Positions 9,030 through 17,969 are shown, numbered from the stretch's first letter. The stretch is 49,953 nt of DNA from Thermoanaerobaculia bacterium (GCA_028066595.1 JALCBJ010000047.1:3282-53234); one strand, 5' to 3'. Translations and numbers: made by a program. The notes: generated from the letters alone by a model not told the origin.

Positions 9030-9202
9030 TGCCGAAGACTCTCAAGAAGAAGTGCTGCAAGAAGTACCGCCACAAAGGCAAGGCTTGCAGCAACTGCCCA
9101 TTGATGGCCCGCCTCGGCAAAGCCGAGTTCAAGGTTCTCCTGAAGCGCCACAAGGCAGAACACAAGTCGGGTAAGAAACGGAAGAAGAAGCGGAAGAAAT
9201 AG
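9029..9202 (+). CDS. Small Cys/Lys-rich protein (57 aa), function unknown
   Basis: The ATG at 9029-9031 overlaps the TGA of the cupin frame (9027-9029), indicating translational coupling to the anti-sigma gene. The 57-residue product is very basic: it opens MPKTLKKKCCKKYRHKGK, has a CxxC pair (ACSNCP) and ends in a run of Lys/Arg. Four cysteines (CC and CxxC) plus a histidine could bind zinc; the lysine tail suggests nucleic acid or ribosome contact. Small proteins with a similar KKCCKKY...C..CP pattern exist in several proteobacteria as uncharacterised proteins, from memory and unverified. Position makes it a plausible member of the oxidative-stress sigma regulon. Function cannot be assigned. 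Confidence 0.7.
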   Translation: MPKTLKKKCCKKYRHKGKACSNCPLMARLGKAEFKVLLKRHKAEHKSGKKRKKKRKK

Positions 9203-9253
9203 CGCGGAGAGACTGGGGCGCAGGTGGGCTCGTCAGGCCGGTGCCGATGCGTC

Positions 9254-9266
9254 GCTATGCTAGAGT
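9254..9266 (+). promoter_or_regulatory. Candidate -10 region (TATGCT) upstream of the STAS gene
   Basis: TATGCTAGAGT at 9256-9266 resembles an extended -10 region. The same 11 bases occur at 33359-33369 upstream of another gene. The matching -35 positions are weak. Confidence 0.3.
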
Positions 9267-9335
9267 TTGCGCTCCGGCAAGAGACTTTTCGCACCCCCTA
9301 GCCGTGGCCGCGCTCGGCCGCCAACGGAGTCGACC

Positions 9336-9707
9336 GTGATCATCGACAAGCGTCGTGTAGAAGGTATGGTGCTACTCAACGTCGAGGGCATCATCAAGCT
9401 AGGCCAGAGCGCCGAGTTCCTGGTCCAAAGCCTCGAGCGCTCGCTAGAGAAGGACGAAGGTCACGTACTCCTGGATTTGTCGAAGATCAACTACATCGAC
9501 TCGACCGGTATCGGCGAGCTGGTGGGCTATCTCGGTCGATTCTCCGAGCGTGATCGCAAGCTCATTCTGGTGTCTCCATCCGAGAGGATCCGCAAGCTTC
9601 TGGCGATCGCCCAGATCGATTCGCTCTTCCCGACCTATGATGATCTGGAGTCGGCGATCACGGCGGAGCGCGGGATCGCAGCCGAATCCAGCGAAGTCCC
9701 GAACTGA
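9336..9707 (+). CDS. STAS-domain anti-anti-sigma factor (SpoIIAA/RsbV-like)
   Basis: A 123-residue single-domain STAS protein. The phosphorylatable serine lies in the conserved motif YIDSTGIGEL. In this family the unphosphorylated form captures a serine-kinase anti-sigma factor, releasing the sigma factor or another target, and a SpoIIE-type phosphatase reactivates it. The start is GTG 9336, which has GGAG eight to nine bases upstream; an in-frame GTG at 9267 would add a non-STAS tail. A ~12-residue C-terminal tail follows the domain. No RsbW-type kinase is present in the window, although a SpoIIE-type phosphatase fragment lies at the far right end. Confidence 0.92.
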   Translation: MIIDKRRVEGMVLLNVEGIIKLGQSAEFLVQSLERSLEKDEGHVLLDLSKINYIDSTGIGELVGYLGRFSERDRKLILVSPSERIRKLLAIAQIDSLFPTYDDLESAITAERGIAAESSEVPN

Positions 9708-9818
9708 CGGGTCCCGCACTGATCCAGCTCGGCCGAAGGTCGGCACAGAGTCTTCGGCGGCGGGTTGTGCAAGGGAAGAGAGCCAAGACTGCAACCTAGC
9801 CCATAGGGAATCGAGTAG

Positions 9819-11273
9819 ATGACATCAGCTACCACCGAACAATCCTCATCTCGGTACGCCGCAGCCATCGACGAGCTGAGGTCGGCCTTGGGCGACCGCC
9901 TGCTGTTGGATCACCAGGTGCGTTCTGGATTCGAGACCGACTTCGGCAAGGTCGTGCGCAGGTTTCCCGGCGCCGTTGCTCGCTGCGAGAATGCCGAGCA
10001 AGTAGCCGAGGTCGTGCGCTTCTGCCGTAAACATGGTGTTCCCGTCGTGGCGCGGGGCGAAGGACATACACAAACAGGCCAGTCCACCACGGACGGCGGT
10101 ATCGTGGTCGACACGTCGGCCATGCGGACGATTCACTCCATCGACGCGGAGAATCTCTATGCCGACGTCGACGGCGGTGTGGTCTGGCGCGATCTGGTTG
10201 CCGCCACGGTGCCACAAGGCTTGGTACCGCCGGTACTGACCAACAACCTGGGGGTAACCGTGGCCGGCACCACCTCGGTGGCGGGCCTCGGGGTGGCTTC
10301 GTATCGCTACGGCACCCAGGCCGACAGCGCCATCGAGCTCGAGGTGGTCACGGGCGCTGGCGACATCGTGACCTGCTCGAGGACGGAGAATCGCGAGCTC
10401 TTCGACTCCGTGCGCTGTGGCCTCTCGCAGTTCGGCATCATCACGCGCGCCAAGACCAAGCTGCGGCCTTGCAAGCAGAAGATTCGCATGTATCACCTGC
10501 TCTACGACGACCTCGGCGACTTCATGCGTGACGCCGAAAAAGTGATGGGTCCGGACGACACGCGATTCCACACGCTGGAGTCTCGCTGTGCACCATGTCC
10601 GATCTTCATGAAGCGGATCGGAGACGGACTCAAGCTGCGCGAAGGGGCTCAACTCTACGCATACTGGACCTATCCGATGTTCCTGACCGTCGAATACGAC
10701 GACGGTGAAGAACCGAACGACGAGGCGTTGCTTCAGGGTCTAGGCTTCTACAAACATCTCCGCAGCGACGAGTACACGCAGCTGGAATTCTGCAACCGGC
10801 TACTTCCGGTGTTCGAGATCTGGCACAACTCGGGCAATTGGGACATGGCCCATCCTTGGATGGAAACAGTGTTGCCTTGGGACAAAGCACAGGAATTCAT
10901 CGAGTTCGCCCTCGACAACCTGCCGCCACAAGCGCTCGGCCCAGCGGGCCACATCTTGCTCTGGCCTTCCCGCGGCGACACGTCCGATGCCCGGTTCTTC
11001 AAGCACCCAGGCGGCGATTTCGTCATGGGCTGGGGCATTCTGCCGGCCGTACCGGAACGTTTTCTCGACCAAGCCCTGGAGAACCTCGACATGGTGTCGA
11101 AGCTGTCCATCGGCTACGGCGGAAAGCGATATCTCTCCGGCTTCATCACCTTTGACAAGGAAGAGGATTGGAGAGCTCACTTCGGCGACGAGACCTGGGA
11201 ACAGTTCAAGGCCGCCAAGAAGAAGTTCGATCCAGACGGCATCATGAACCCGGGGTTCATCCAGTACGAGTAG
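9819..11273 (+). CDS. FAD-linked oxidase, cytokinin dehydrogenase-like
   Basis: A 484-residue PCMH-type flavoprotein. The FAD-binding domain covers residues ~35-215, with the pattern VPVVARGEGHTQTGQ; the histidine in GEGH sits where plant cytokinin dehydrogenases attach FAD covalently. Further family features are TTSVAGLGVASYRYG, the segment GLSQFGIITRAK, and the C-terminal end FDPDGIMNPGF. Cytokinin dehydrogenases oxidatively cleave the side chain of N6-isoprenoid adenines; related bacterial enzymes oxidise alcohols, sugars or lactams, so the substrate is open. There is no signal peptide, so it is probably cytoplasmic. The ATG at 9819 is the first in the frame. It is separated from its neighbours by ~110 and 10 bases, so it may be cotranscribed with the CAP protein that follows. 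Confidence 0.85.
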   Translation: MTSATTEQSSSRYAAAIDELRSALGDRLLLDHQVRSGFETDFGKVVRRFPGAVARCENAEQVAEVVRFCRKHGVPVVARGEGHTQTGQSTTDGGIVVDTSAMRTIHSIDAENLYADVDGGVVWRDLVAATVPQGLVPPVLTNNLGVTVAGTTSVAGLGVASYRYGTQADSAIELEVVTGAGDIVTCSRTENRELFDSVRCGLSQFGIITRAKTKLRPCKQKIRMYHLLYDDLGDFMRDAEKVMGPDDTRFHTLESRCAPCPIFMKRIGDGLKLREGAQLYAYWTYPMFLTVEYDDGEEPNDEALLQGLGFYKHLRSDEYTQLEFCNRLLPVFEIWHNSGNWDMAHPWMETVLPWDKAQEFIEFALDNLPPQALGPAGHILLWPSRGDTSDARFFKHPGGDFVMGWGILPAVPERFLDQALENLDMVSKLSIGYGGKRYLSGFITFDKEEDWRAHFGDETWEQFKAAKKKFDPDGIMNPGFIQYE

Positions 11274-11283
11274 TCTGATCGGA

Positions 11284-12210
11284 GTGAAAGCGTACCAGCC
11301 AGGCCGCAGGGCGAAGAGATGGAAGGCGAGGGCCCTTGGGATCTCGGTGACCGTCGTCATGCTGGGAGCCGCGGAGCCCGTCGCTGCTGGCCCGGTGATC
11401 GACCGTTTGAACGCCGACCGAGCGGCGCTGGGATTGAAATCACTTGGGGCGGATCCACGCCTCACGGCCGTAGGTCAGGCTGTGGCCGATGAGGTGACTC
11501 AGGCCGGTACGGTGGATGGCGTCGAGATCGAGAGCGAAGCACTGGCAGTACGGCTGCGCGAACGCGGCTATCGACACCGGCGATTCGTGATTGCCTACGT
11601 CGTGGGAGCCGCAGAATCAAGCCTGGCCGAGGAATGGCCCGCCATGGACGCCGAATCCTGGCGTCGTATGCTCGATCCGCTTTTGCGGGACGTGACGCTC
11701 GCCCGCGGCGCTACCAGTCGAGGACCGTTCTATCTCCTGTTGGGCGCGGTGTCTCAGGATGACGCCAAGGCCAGGGAAGCCGAGGCTCTTCACGACCTCG
11801 AAGCCGTCCGCAGGCAGGTCTTGGAGCTCACCAATCAGTATCGCGCATCTAAGAACCTGATCGAGCTCGGTGCCGACGGAGATCTGGACCGAGTCGCCCA
11901 ACGCTACGCCGACGACATGCTGCGGCGTGGTTTCTATGGTCATTTGTCACCCGAGGGCGCTGATGTCATGGACCGCTTGCGTAGCGAGCGGATCCGCGTT
12001 CGCCGTGCGGGGGAGAACTTGGCAGAAGGACCGCCGAGTACGGCCTCGGTCCTCGAGAGCTGGTATGAGAGTCCGTCGCACCGACGCAATCTTCTGCACC
12101 GATCGTTTCGTCTGATGGGATTGGGTCTCGCGGTCGGCGAGGATCCGGACGGTGTCTATCGGATCTATTGGGTGCAGGTCTTCAGCTCGGCTAGAAGGCC
12201 GATTTCGTAG
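11284..12210 (+). CDS. Secreted CAP (SCP/PR-1) domain protein with a degenerate N-terminal copy
   Basis: A 308-residue exported protein; a basic N-terminus and hydrophobic stretch end around AEPVAAG (residue ~38). The C-terminal half (residues ~180-305) is a CAP domain: TNQYRASKNLIELGAD, then GFYGHLSPEGADVMDR with its His, GENLAEGP, and the SPSHRRNLLHRSFRLMGLG motif. Residues ~40-170 repeat the same layout in weak form (LNADRAALGLKSLGADPRL, then MDAESWRRMLDPLLRDVTLA) but lack the His/Glu residues, so this looks like an internal duplication. CAP proteins bind lipids or peptidoglycan-associated ligands; a role in the envelope is inference. GTG 11284 sits right after a GGAG; the gap from the flavoprotein stop is ten bases. 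Confidence 0.88.
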   Translation: MKAYQPGRRAKRWKARALGISVTVVMLGAAEPVAAGPVIDRLNADRAALGLKSLGADPRLTAVGQAVADEVTQAGTVDGVEIESEALAVRLRERGYRHRRFVIAYVVGAAESSLAEEWPAMDAESWRRMLDPLLRDVTLARGATSRGPFYLLLGAVSQDDAKAREAEALHDLEAVRRQVLELTNQYRASKNLIELGADGDLDRVAQRYADDMLRRGFYGHLSPEGADVMDRLRSERIRVRRAGENLAEGPPSTASVLESWYESPSHRRNLLHRSFRLMGLGLAVGEDPDGVYRIYWVQVFSSARRPIS

Positions 12211-12263
12211 TTGGCCCGGCTCCACTGAACGAACCCTGCTCGAGGGCCTTCGTATCCCGTCGT

Positions 12264-13634
12264 ATGGATGCGTTGAGTCGGCGCGTGCGTTTCGGTTCGT
12301 ACCTCTTCGATCAGGACTCCGGGGAGCTCTTTCGTGGCGCCACTCGCGTCGAGCTGCCTCCCGTCCCCACGAAGGTCCTGCAGCTGCTCGTCGATCAGGC
12401 CGGACGGCTGGTAACCAGGGAAGAGCTGCGGTCGGAGCTGTGGGGCGATGCTTGGTTGGACTGGCAGGGCTCACTGCACCAGGCGATTCGACGGATTCGT
12501 CTCGCTCTGGGGGACTCCGCCAGTAGCCCGGAGCTCGTCGAGACCGTGCCCAGACGGGGATATCGCTTCGTCGCCCGGATCGAGGCCTCGCAATCAGCCG
12601 CATTGCCGGACCTCGGCCGAAAGAGCTCGGGAGCGGCTCCCTCGAGATCGCGGTGGCGCGCCGCGACGGTAGCAGCGATCGGAGTCTTGGTCCTCGGAGG
12701 CGCCATCGCGTATTGGGGGGCGGCCGAGACGGGGCCTGACGCCCGAGATGCGAGGTTTCTTTCGGCAGAGGAGAGCAAGCTGTTCGTTCCGATCGAAGCC
12801 CGCCGCATGTATCACGACGGTAGGTTCTACATGGAGCGGAGGGCCATGTCGTCGGCTCTGAGCAGTCTTCGAGCTGCCGCTGCCGTCGCACCTCGGTGGA
12901 GCAAGCCCTGGGTGGCGATGGCGGTGATCGAGCTGGCGCAACCCGGGGCTGAACACGTTGCCTCGGCTCGGGGTTTCTTGGAGGCTGCCCTCACCCGTGA
13001 TCCGTTCGATCCACAGGCGTGGCATCAGCTCGCTAGACTGAGACTCTGGGAGGAGTGGGATTGGGACGGTGCCGAGAGCGCTCTCGACCTGGCACTCGAG
13101 CTCGCACCCGCCGACGCCGATCTGTGGTCGCTTCGAGCCAGTCTGGAGACTGTTCGAGGCCGTTCGGCGCGTGCAGTAGACGCGGCCCGGCGGGCCGTCG
13201 ATCTCGTCCCGACATCTTCCGCAGCCCGCATCGACCTGGGATGGACGCTGTACTACAACGGCAGGTTGGAGGACGCGCGACACGCATGCCACCAGGTTTT
13301 CGAGATCGAACCAGACTCTCCGACGGCATCGGATTGCATGATCCAGATCCTGCTGGCCTCGGGGCTTCGGGAGGATGCCGAGCGGATTGCGATCAGCCGT
13401 TTCGGCGTGACGGATCTGGATTCCCATTTGCGTCGCAAGCTCGAATTGGCCCAGCGCGAGCCCAACTGCGGCTCGGCCGCTGCGGCCGCTCTCCCCATGT
13501 TGCTCCTCGGGGACGAGGAGGGCGCCTTGGCTGCTCTCCGAGCGGGGCTTGCGGAAGGTCGGGGTTGGGAACTTCCATACGCCCGTGTCGATCCACTGCT
13601 CTCGGGCATCGTGTCTCGGCTCGACGAGTCGTGA
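12264..13634 (+). CDS. CadC-like transmembrane winged-helix regulator with TPR repeats
   Basis: A 456-residue one-component regulator. Residues ~6-105 form an OmpR/PhoB-type winged helix: ELPPVPTKVLQLLVDQ, REELRSELWGD, the recognition helix LHQAIRRIRLALGD and the wing ETVPRRGYRF. A single membrane helix lies near residues 132-152 (AAIGVLVLGGAIAYWGAA), placing the DNA-binding domain in the cytoplasm and the rest in the periplasm. Residues ~170-400 contain repeated helix pairs of TPR type (for instance PQAWHQLARLRLWEEWDWDGA and RIDLGWTLYYNGRLEDARH). This architecture is frequent in Acidobacteriota. The sensed signal and target genes are unknown; the PQQ/esterase gene downstream is a candidate target only by position. 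Confidence 0.9.
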   Translation: MDALSRRVRFGSYLFDQDSGELFRGATRVELPPVPTKVLQLLVDQAGRLVTREELRSELWGDAWLDWQGSLHQAIRRIRLALGDSASSPELVETVPRRGYRFVARIEASQSAALPDLGRKSSGAAPSRSRWRAATVAAIGVLVLGGAIAYWGAAETGPDARDARFLSAEESKLFVPIEARRMYHDGRFYMERRAMSSALSSLRAAAAVAPRWSKPWVAMAVIELAQPGAEHVASARGFLEAALTRDPFDPQAWHQLARLRLWEEWDWDGAESALDLALELAPADADLWSLRASLETVRGRSARAVDAARRAVDLVPTSSAARIDLGWTLYYNGRLEDARHACHQVFEIEPDSPTASDCMIQILLASGLREDAERIAISRFGVTDLDSHLRRKLELAQREPNCGSAAAAALPMLLLGDEEGALAALRAGLAEGRGWELPYARVDPLLSGIVSRLDES

Positions 13635-13794
13635 ACGGCGTTGCCCGGCGGAGAGTCACACCGAACCTGAATCATGCAAAGAAGTTGTCAGAATCTCGGA
13701 AAGGGTAGCCGCTCTGCGAACCTATGATCCGTGGTGCCGTACCCGATGGAAACCGCGAAAGTCCCTCCCAAGACTCGGCTCAGGAGATTGCAAC

Positions 13795-16179
13795 GTGAGA
13801 ACACAACTCCCTTCGAAGTACCTCCTCGTCGTCGCTGCCGCCGCGCTGCTGACGTGGGCGACCACCGCCTCGGCGTCCACTGAGGAGCGCAGTACGTGGC
13901 CACTCTTCCGTGGCCCCGAAGCAGGCGGCCCAGAGCTCGGAGACGTCATTCCTCAAGGCGATTTCGGCTTCGTGTTGGAATGGCAGCGAGCTCTCGGCTC
14001 CGGCTATTCGAACATCTCAGTAGCGGACGGCAAGGCCGTAACCATGTTCACGGACGGCGACATCGACGTGATCGCGGCGTTCGACGCTGCCTCGGGTAGC
14101 GAGCTATGGCGCCACGAGCTGGGCGAGAAATACGCTGGACACGACGGTTCCGACGACGGGCCATTGGGGACCCCGACGCTGGCCGACGGTCAGATCTACG
14201 CCTTGGGGCCCAAGGGTCAATTGCTATCTTTGTCCCTCGCGGACGGTAGCGTGTCCTGGAGCCACACCCTCGACGAATCGAACTCCACCGTGCCTCACTA
14301 CGGCTACACGGCTGCGCCGGTCGTCGCGGACGATCTGGTGATCGTAGCCACCGGGGGTGAGGGTCGCACCCTGACGGCGTACTCTCGGAAGAGTGGCAAG
14401 CAAGCTTGGACCGTGGGTGACGATTCGGTGACCTATCAGACACCGATCTTGCTAGAGCTCGCTGGCAAGGAGCAGCTGGTGGCTTCGACCGATCGATGGC
14501 TTCACGGTATCGATGCGGCTACCGGCAAAGTGCTTTGGCGTCATCAACACACGGAAGGCAACCAAACGGAGGGATCGGCTCATACCACCGCAGTGGATGA
14601 AGATACCTTCCTGGTGAAGTACGCGCGTAACTCCAAGCTGTACAACGTCAAAGAAGACGGCGTCGAGGAGGTTTGGGAGAGTCGGGCTTTCGCCAACACC
14701 TTCGCGCTACCCGTGTTCTACGAAGACCATTTCTACGGCTTCACGGGCAACTTTCTGACCTGTGCCAGTCTCGAGACGGGCGAGATCGTCTGGCGGTCGA
14801 GGCCACCGGGCGGACTCGGCTTGTCGATGGTCGATGACCACTTGGCGATCGTCAACCCCGACGGCGATCTGGTGCTGGTGAAACCATCCCCGTCTGGATA
14901 CCAGGAAGTGACCCGGATCGCTGCCCTCGACGACGGGGACTACGCGATTCCGACGTACGCTGCCGGCCGCTTCTACGTTCGGAATCTGTCGCAGATGGCG
15001 GCGCTTCGGATCGATCGCGGTGCCGCGCCTCAGGTGGCCGATCTGGAGCCCGATGCAGAGCGGCTGATCGGTGCGTTCGGCGCGTGGGTGAAGGAGGTCG
15101 AATCGCGGCCCGAGGCACAGCGTCAGGCGGCGGTGGACGAGAAGTTCGGCGACACCCCCGGTCCGCAGGTCAATGAAAGCGGAGAGGTGACTTTCCTCTA
15201 CCGCGGCGCGGAGAGTGACGTGGGAATCGTCGGGGTCGGTTCACCTCAGGGAGACGGCTTGTTCCGGCTCCGAGGTACGGACCTCTTCTTCCGCACCTAC
15301 GAGCTAGATCCCAAAGGCCAGTATGGCTACGGCTTCGCGGTGGACTTCGGTCAGGCGCAGGCCGATCCCGGAAACCCGCTGGGGGCCGACATGGGTTTCG
15401 GCCCGATCTCGGAGCTCCGCATGCCGGGTTTCGACGCCTCGGCGTTCATCGAGGATCCGGCAGATGATCAACCGAGAGGGCGCGTCGACGGCTTTCCGTT
15501 CCGTTCCGAAGCTCTGGACAATAGCCGCGAGATCCAGGTCTATCGTCCGGCAGGCTATGGCAACGACCCCGAGGCCAGCTATCCCCTGTTGATCGTCAAT
15601 CACGGTGACAACCAGCTGCGTGCCGGCAGTTTCCAGAACAGTCTGGACAACCTCATCGGCGACAAGATGGAGGCTGTGGTTGCCGTATTCGTCCCGCGTA
15701 GCGCGGGCCCTGAGTACGGCGGGCCGCAGGCTGACGACTACAACCGTTTCCTCGTCGAGGAGCTGATCCCCCACCTCGAGGCCCACTATCGACTCGATGG
15801 CCGGCGCGCGATCATGGGCCCCGGTTCTGCCGGAGTCCAGGCGGTCTATGCCGCGTATCACCACCCGGATACATTCCAATCCGCGGCGGCGCAGAGCTTC
15901 TACGAGATCGACCCGGGCATGTCGAAGCTGAAACAGATGATCGGTGAGTCCGAAGCGCCAGGCCAGATCGTGATGGTCTACAGCAAGAACGATTACGACT
16001 TCCCGAATGGCGGGCAAGCCGAGCAGACCTCGAAGGAGCTCATCCAGTTGCTGCGAGACGCCGACGCCAATGTCCACGAGCTCGTGACTCACTACTCCCC
16101 GGGCTGGGGCGGCTGGCGTCACCAGCACGACGACGTCCTCAGTCTGTTGTTCCCAGCTCCGGAGAAGACCGAGGGCTGA
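13795..16179 (+). CDS. Exported PQQ-type beta-propeller fused to an enterochelin-esterase-like alpha/beta hydrolase
   Basis: About 794 residues. A signal peptide (LVVAAAALLTWATTASAS) is followed by a PQQ-like propeller at ~32-400, opening WPLFRGPEAGG and containing repeats such as AFDAASGSELWRHELG and GIDAATGKVLWRHQ. Residues ~455-570 resemble the E-set domain that precedes Fes-type esterases, and ~578-790 are an esterase-D-type hydrolase (REIQVYRPAGYG, YPLLIVNHGD). The nucleophile elbow reads MGPGSAGV with Ser678, and a catalytic His is likely in GGWRHQHDD; the first Gly of GxSxG is Pro here. GTG 13795 has AGGAG nine bases upstream, whereas the longer frame from 13549 overlaps the previous gene. 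Whether the propeller binds PQQ or only serves as a binding scaffold is unknown. Confidence 0.88.
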   Translation: MRTQLPSKYLLVVAAAALLTWATTASASTEERSTWPLFRGPEAGGPELGDVIPQGDFGFVLEWQRALGSGYSNISVADGKAVTMFTDGDIDVIAAFDAASGSELWRHELGEKYAGHDGSDDGPLGTPTLADGQIYALGPKGQLLSLSLADGSVSWSHTLDESNSTVPHYGYTAAPVVADDLVIVATGGEGRTLTAYSRKSGKQAWTVGDDSVTYQTPILLELAGKEQLVASTDRWLHGIDAATGKVLWRHQHTEGNQTEGSAHTTAVDEDTFLVKYARNSKLYNVKEDGVEEVWESRAFANTFALPVFYEDHFYGFTGNFLTCASLETGEIVWRSRPPGGLGLSMVDDHLAIVNPDGDLVLVKPSPSGYQEVTRIAALDDGDYAIPTYAAGRFYVRNLSQMAALRIDRGAAPQVADLEPDAERLIGAFGAWVKEVESRPEAQRQAAVDEKFGDTPGPQVNESGEVTFLYRGAESDVGIVGVGSPQGDGLFRLRGTDLFFRTYELDPKGQYGYGFAVDFGQAQADPGNPLGADMGFGPISELRMPGFDASAFIEDPADDQPRGRVDGFPFRSEALDNSREIQVYRPAGYGNDPEASYPLLIVNHGDNQLRAGSFQNSLDNLIGDKMEAVVAVFVPRSAGPEYGGPQADDYNRFLVEELIPHLEAHYRLDGRRAIMGPGSAGVQAVYAAYHHPDTFQSAAAQSFYEIDPGMSKLKQMIGESEAPGQIVMVYSKNDYDFPNGGQAEQTSKELIQLLRDADANVHELVTHYSPGWGGWRHQHDDVLSLLFPAPEKTEG

Positions 16180-16187
16180 ATCGCGAA

Positions 16188-16215
16188 GCGGCCGCGGACA
16201 CGTCTCCGCGGTCGC
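16188..16215. terminator. Stem-loop between convergent genes
   Basis: An 11-bp stem with one G-U pair (16188-16198 with 16205-16215, six-base loop) lies just after the PQQ/esterase stop and before the converging PhoD gene. A weaker 6-bp stem follows around 16222-16245. Neither has a T-tract, so a factor-dependent or bidirectional stop is more likely than a classical intrinsic terminator. Confidence 0.4.
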
Positions 16216-16320
16216 AGAGTGGATCTCTCGCGAAAGGCGAGATCGCCCGGCAGCTGTGACTAGATCGCTTCCAGAGGGTGCTCCGCGGAGGCCGTCACGG
16301 CGGTCCTGATCTCGAATTGA

Positions 16321-17847
16321 CTAGGGTCGGTTTGAGGATCGGGGATCGGAGCTCGTCAGGACGAGCTCCGATCCGGGACGTACCAAGCCGTCCTCGGCAC
16401 CATGGACCGCGTAGTGCAGGTCCACCGAACCCGCCTCGGTTCGCCGTAGCGCCAGAGTGGCGAAGTTGAACAGCTCGCCTTCGGAGTAGAGAACCTCGGG
16501 TCCGAAGCTGGGATCGGGTTGCTTGGCAGGTACCGACACGGCGTTGAGCGGTCCTGAGATCAGCTCGTGGACAGTCAGCTCGTCACCGTCGCCATCGAAG
16601 TCCTTCGACCAACGGAGACTCATCGCGAAGTGCACGTCCGTCGCCATCACGACGAGGTTCTGCACGTCGGCGGTGTCGAACCGTTCCAGTAGCTCGACGA
16701 GCTCGTCTTCCGCACCGGTTGCTTCCGGTGTCCCTTCCCGCCCCTCGCCCAGCACTCCATCGGCAAAGCCGTCGCGGCCGTAATGCTCGGGCCAGCCAGT
16801 CGGCAGCGTCAGGGGTACGTCGGAAGAGATTACCTTCCACGTCGCGTCGGAAGCGAGGACCCCAGCCGACAGCCATTCCCGTTGAGCCGGCCCCAGCAGG
16901 GTCTTCTCGGGCCCGTCCGGCATCGCGTTGGGGGAGCGGTAGGAGCGGGCGTCGATCAAGAACAGCTCGAGGTGGCGCCCCCAGCGAAACGAGCGGTAGA
17001 TGCGATGGGGCTCGTCGGAGTTGCGGCGGATGGGATTCCAGTCGAAGAGTGCGTCACGTCCGGCGGCGACAAGCTCTGGATAGCCTGGTTTCTCGGGCTG
17101 ATGGGGCCAGCGGTCCCAGCCGGCACCGAAGTCGTTGATCACTTCGTGATCGTCCCACTGCACGTAGACCGGAACCTCGGCCAGGAACTCCAGTACGTAG
17201 GGGTCGACGCGGTTGTAGGACCAGTGCGCATCGATGACCTCCCGCACCTCGGGCAGTGTCCATTCGACGTCTACGACGGACGGAAAGGTGCCGGGGAGGT
17301 TGGGCCAGCCTTCAGGACCCTCGGCAGGGCAGATACCATCGGCGTAGATCATGTCGCCGTTGGCTACGAAGGCGTCGGGCTCGAGCAGGAGCATCTTCGA
17401 GAAGACGTCGTAGCCCCGTTCTACGTGCCGGCAGAACCCTTGGCCGCCGAGGTCGCCTCCGAAGACGAAACGTGGCAACGCATCGTCGTCCGGTGCAGGT
17501 GCGGTGCGGAAGCGACCCTCGGCCGCTGAAGATCGAAACAAACCGCCCGAGACGAATCGGTAGAGGTAGGTCGTTCCTGGCCGCAGGCCGCCGATCGGTG
17601 CGTGGAACACCGCCTTGTCCGCATGGACTGCGCTGGGAACGACCGAGATCTCGCGCTCGATACGATTGGCCGCGTCGCGTAGCTCCAGCCGGAGATCCGA
17701 AGGCCGGTCGGTACGGGTCCAGAGAACCGCGCTCGTGTCCGTGACATCTCCCGAGGCAACGCCATGGGAGAAGGTGACCACAGGCGCACAAGCGAGGCTT
17801 GACAGCGCAAGGCAGAGCAGCGGAAGTACGAACGCTCGGATCGGCAT
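16321..17847 (-). CDS. PhoD-like alkaline phosphatase/phosphodiesterase lipoprotein
   Basis: A 508-residue metallophosphatase of the PhoD family. The N-terminus is a lipoprotein signal (CLALSSLACAP). A small N-terminal Fn3-like domain (FSHGVASGDVTDTSAVLWTR) precedes the catalytic core. Metal-binding motifs are visible in order: FVFGGDLGG, ANGDMIYAD, QWDDHEVINDFG, LFLIDARSYRS and MATDVHFAMS. PhoD enzymes hydrolyse phosphomonoesters and diesters, including teichoic acids in Firmicutes, using Fe/Ca; an envelope or scavenging role is expected here. The gene converges on the PQQ/esterase gene and is divergent from the class II aldolase. No Pho-box could be recognised upstream. Confidence 0.92.
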   Translation of the reverse strand: MPIRAFVLPLLCLALSSLACAPVVTFSHGVASGDVTDTSAVLWTRTDRPSDLRLELRDAANRIEREISVVPSAVHADKAVFHAPIGGLRPGTTYLYRFVSGGLFRSSAAEGRFRTAPAPDDDALPRFVFGGDLGGQGFCRHVERGYDVFSKMLLLEPDAFVANGDMIYADGICPAEGPEGWPNLPGTFPSVVDVEWTLPEVREVIDAHWSYNRVDPYVLEFLAEVPVYVQWDDHEVINDFGAGWDRWPHQPEKPGYPELVAAGRDALFDWNPIRRNSDEPHRIYRSFRWGRHLELFLIDARSYRSPNAMPDGPEKTLLGPAQREWLSAGVLASDATWKVISSDVPLTLPTGWPEHYGRDGFADGVLGEGREGTPEATGAEDELVELLERFDTADVQNLVVMATDVHFAMSLRWSKDFDGDGDELTVHELISGPLNAVSVPAKQPDPSFGPEVLYSEGELFNFATLALRRTEAGSVDLHYAVHGAEDGLVRPGSELVLTSSDPRSSNRP

Positions 17848-17969
17848 GGCGGAATGTTAGCGGACATAGAATGTGCCATGACCACTCGCTCCGTGCAGCT
17901 GGCTCTCGGCCGCCTCCGGATGACGTTCTCGTCGCAACCCTCACCTCCTGGACCCGGCGAGAGACGGCG

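Noticed and set aside
9267..9335. In-frame upstream start (GTG 9267) for the STAS protein
   Set aside because: The extra 23 residues are Arg/Pro-rich and not STAS-like; GTG 9336 has a proper ribosome site.
16188..16245. Classical Rho-independent terminator pair
   Set aside because: Stems are good but lack T-tracts on either strand, so it is listed only as a stem-loop of uncertain function.
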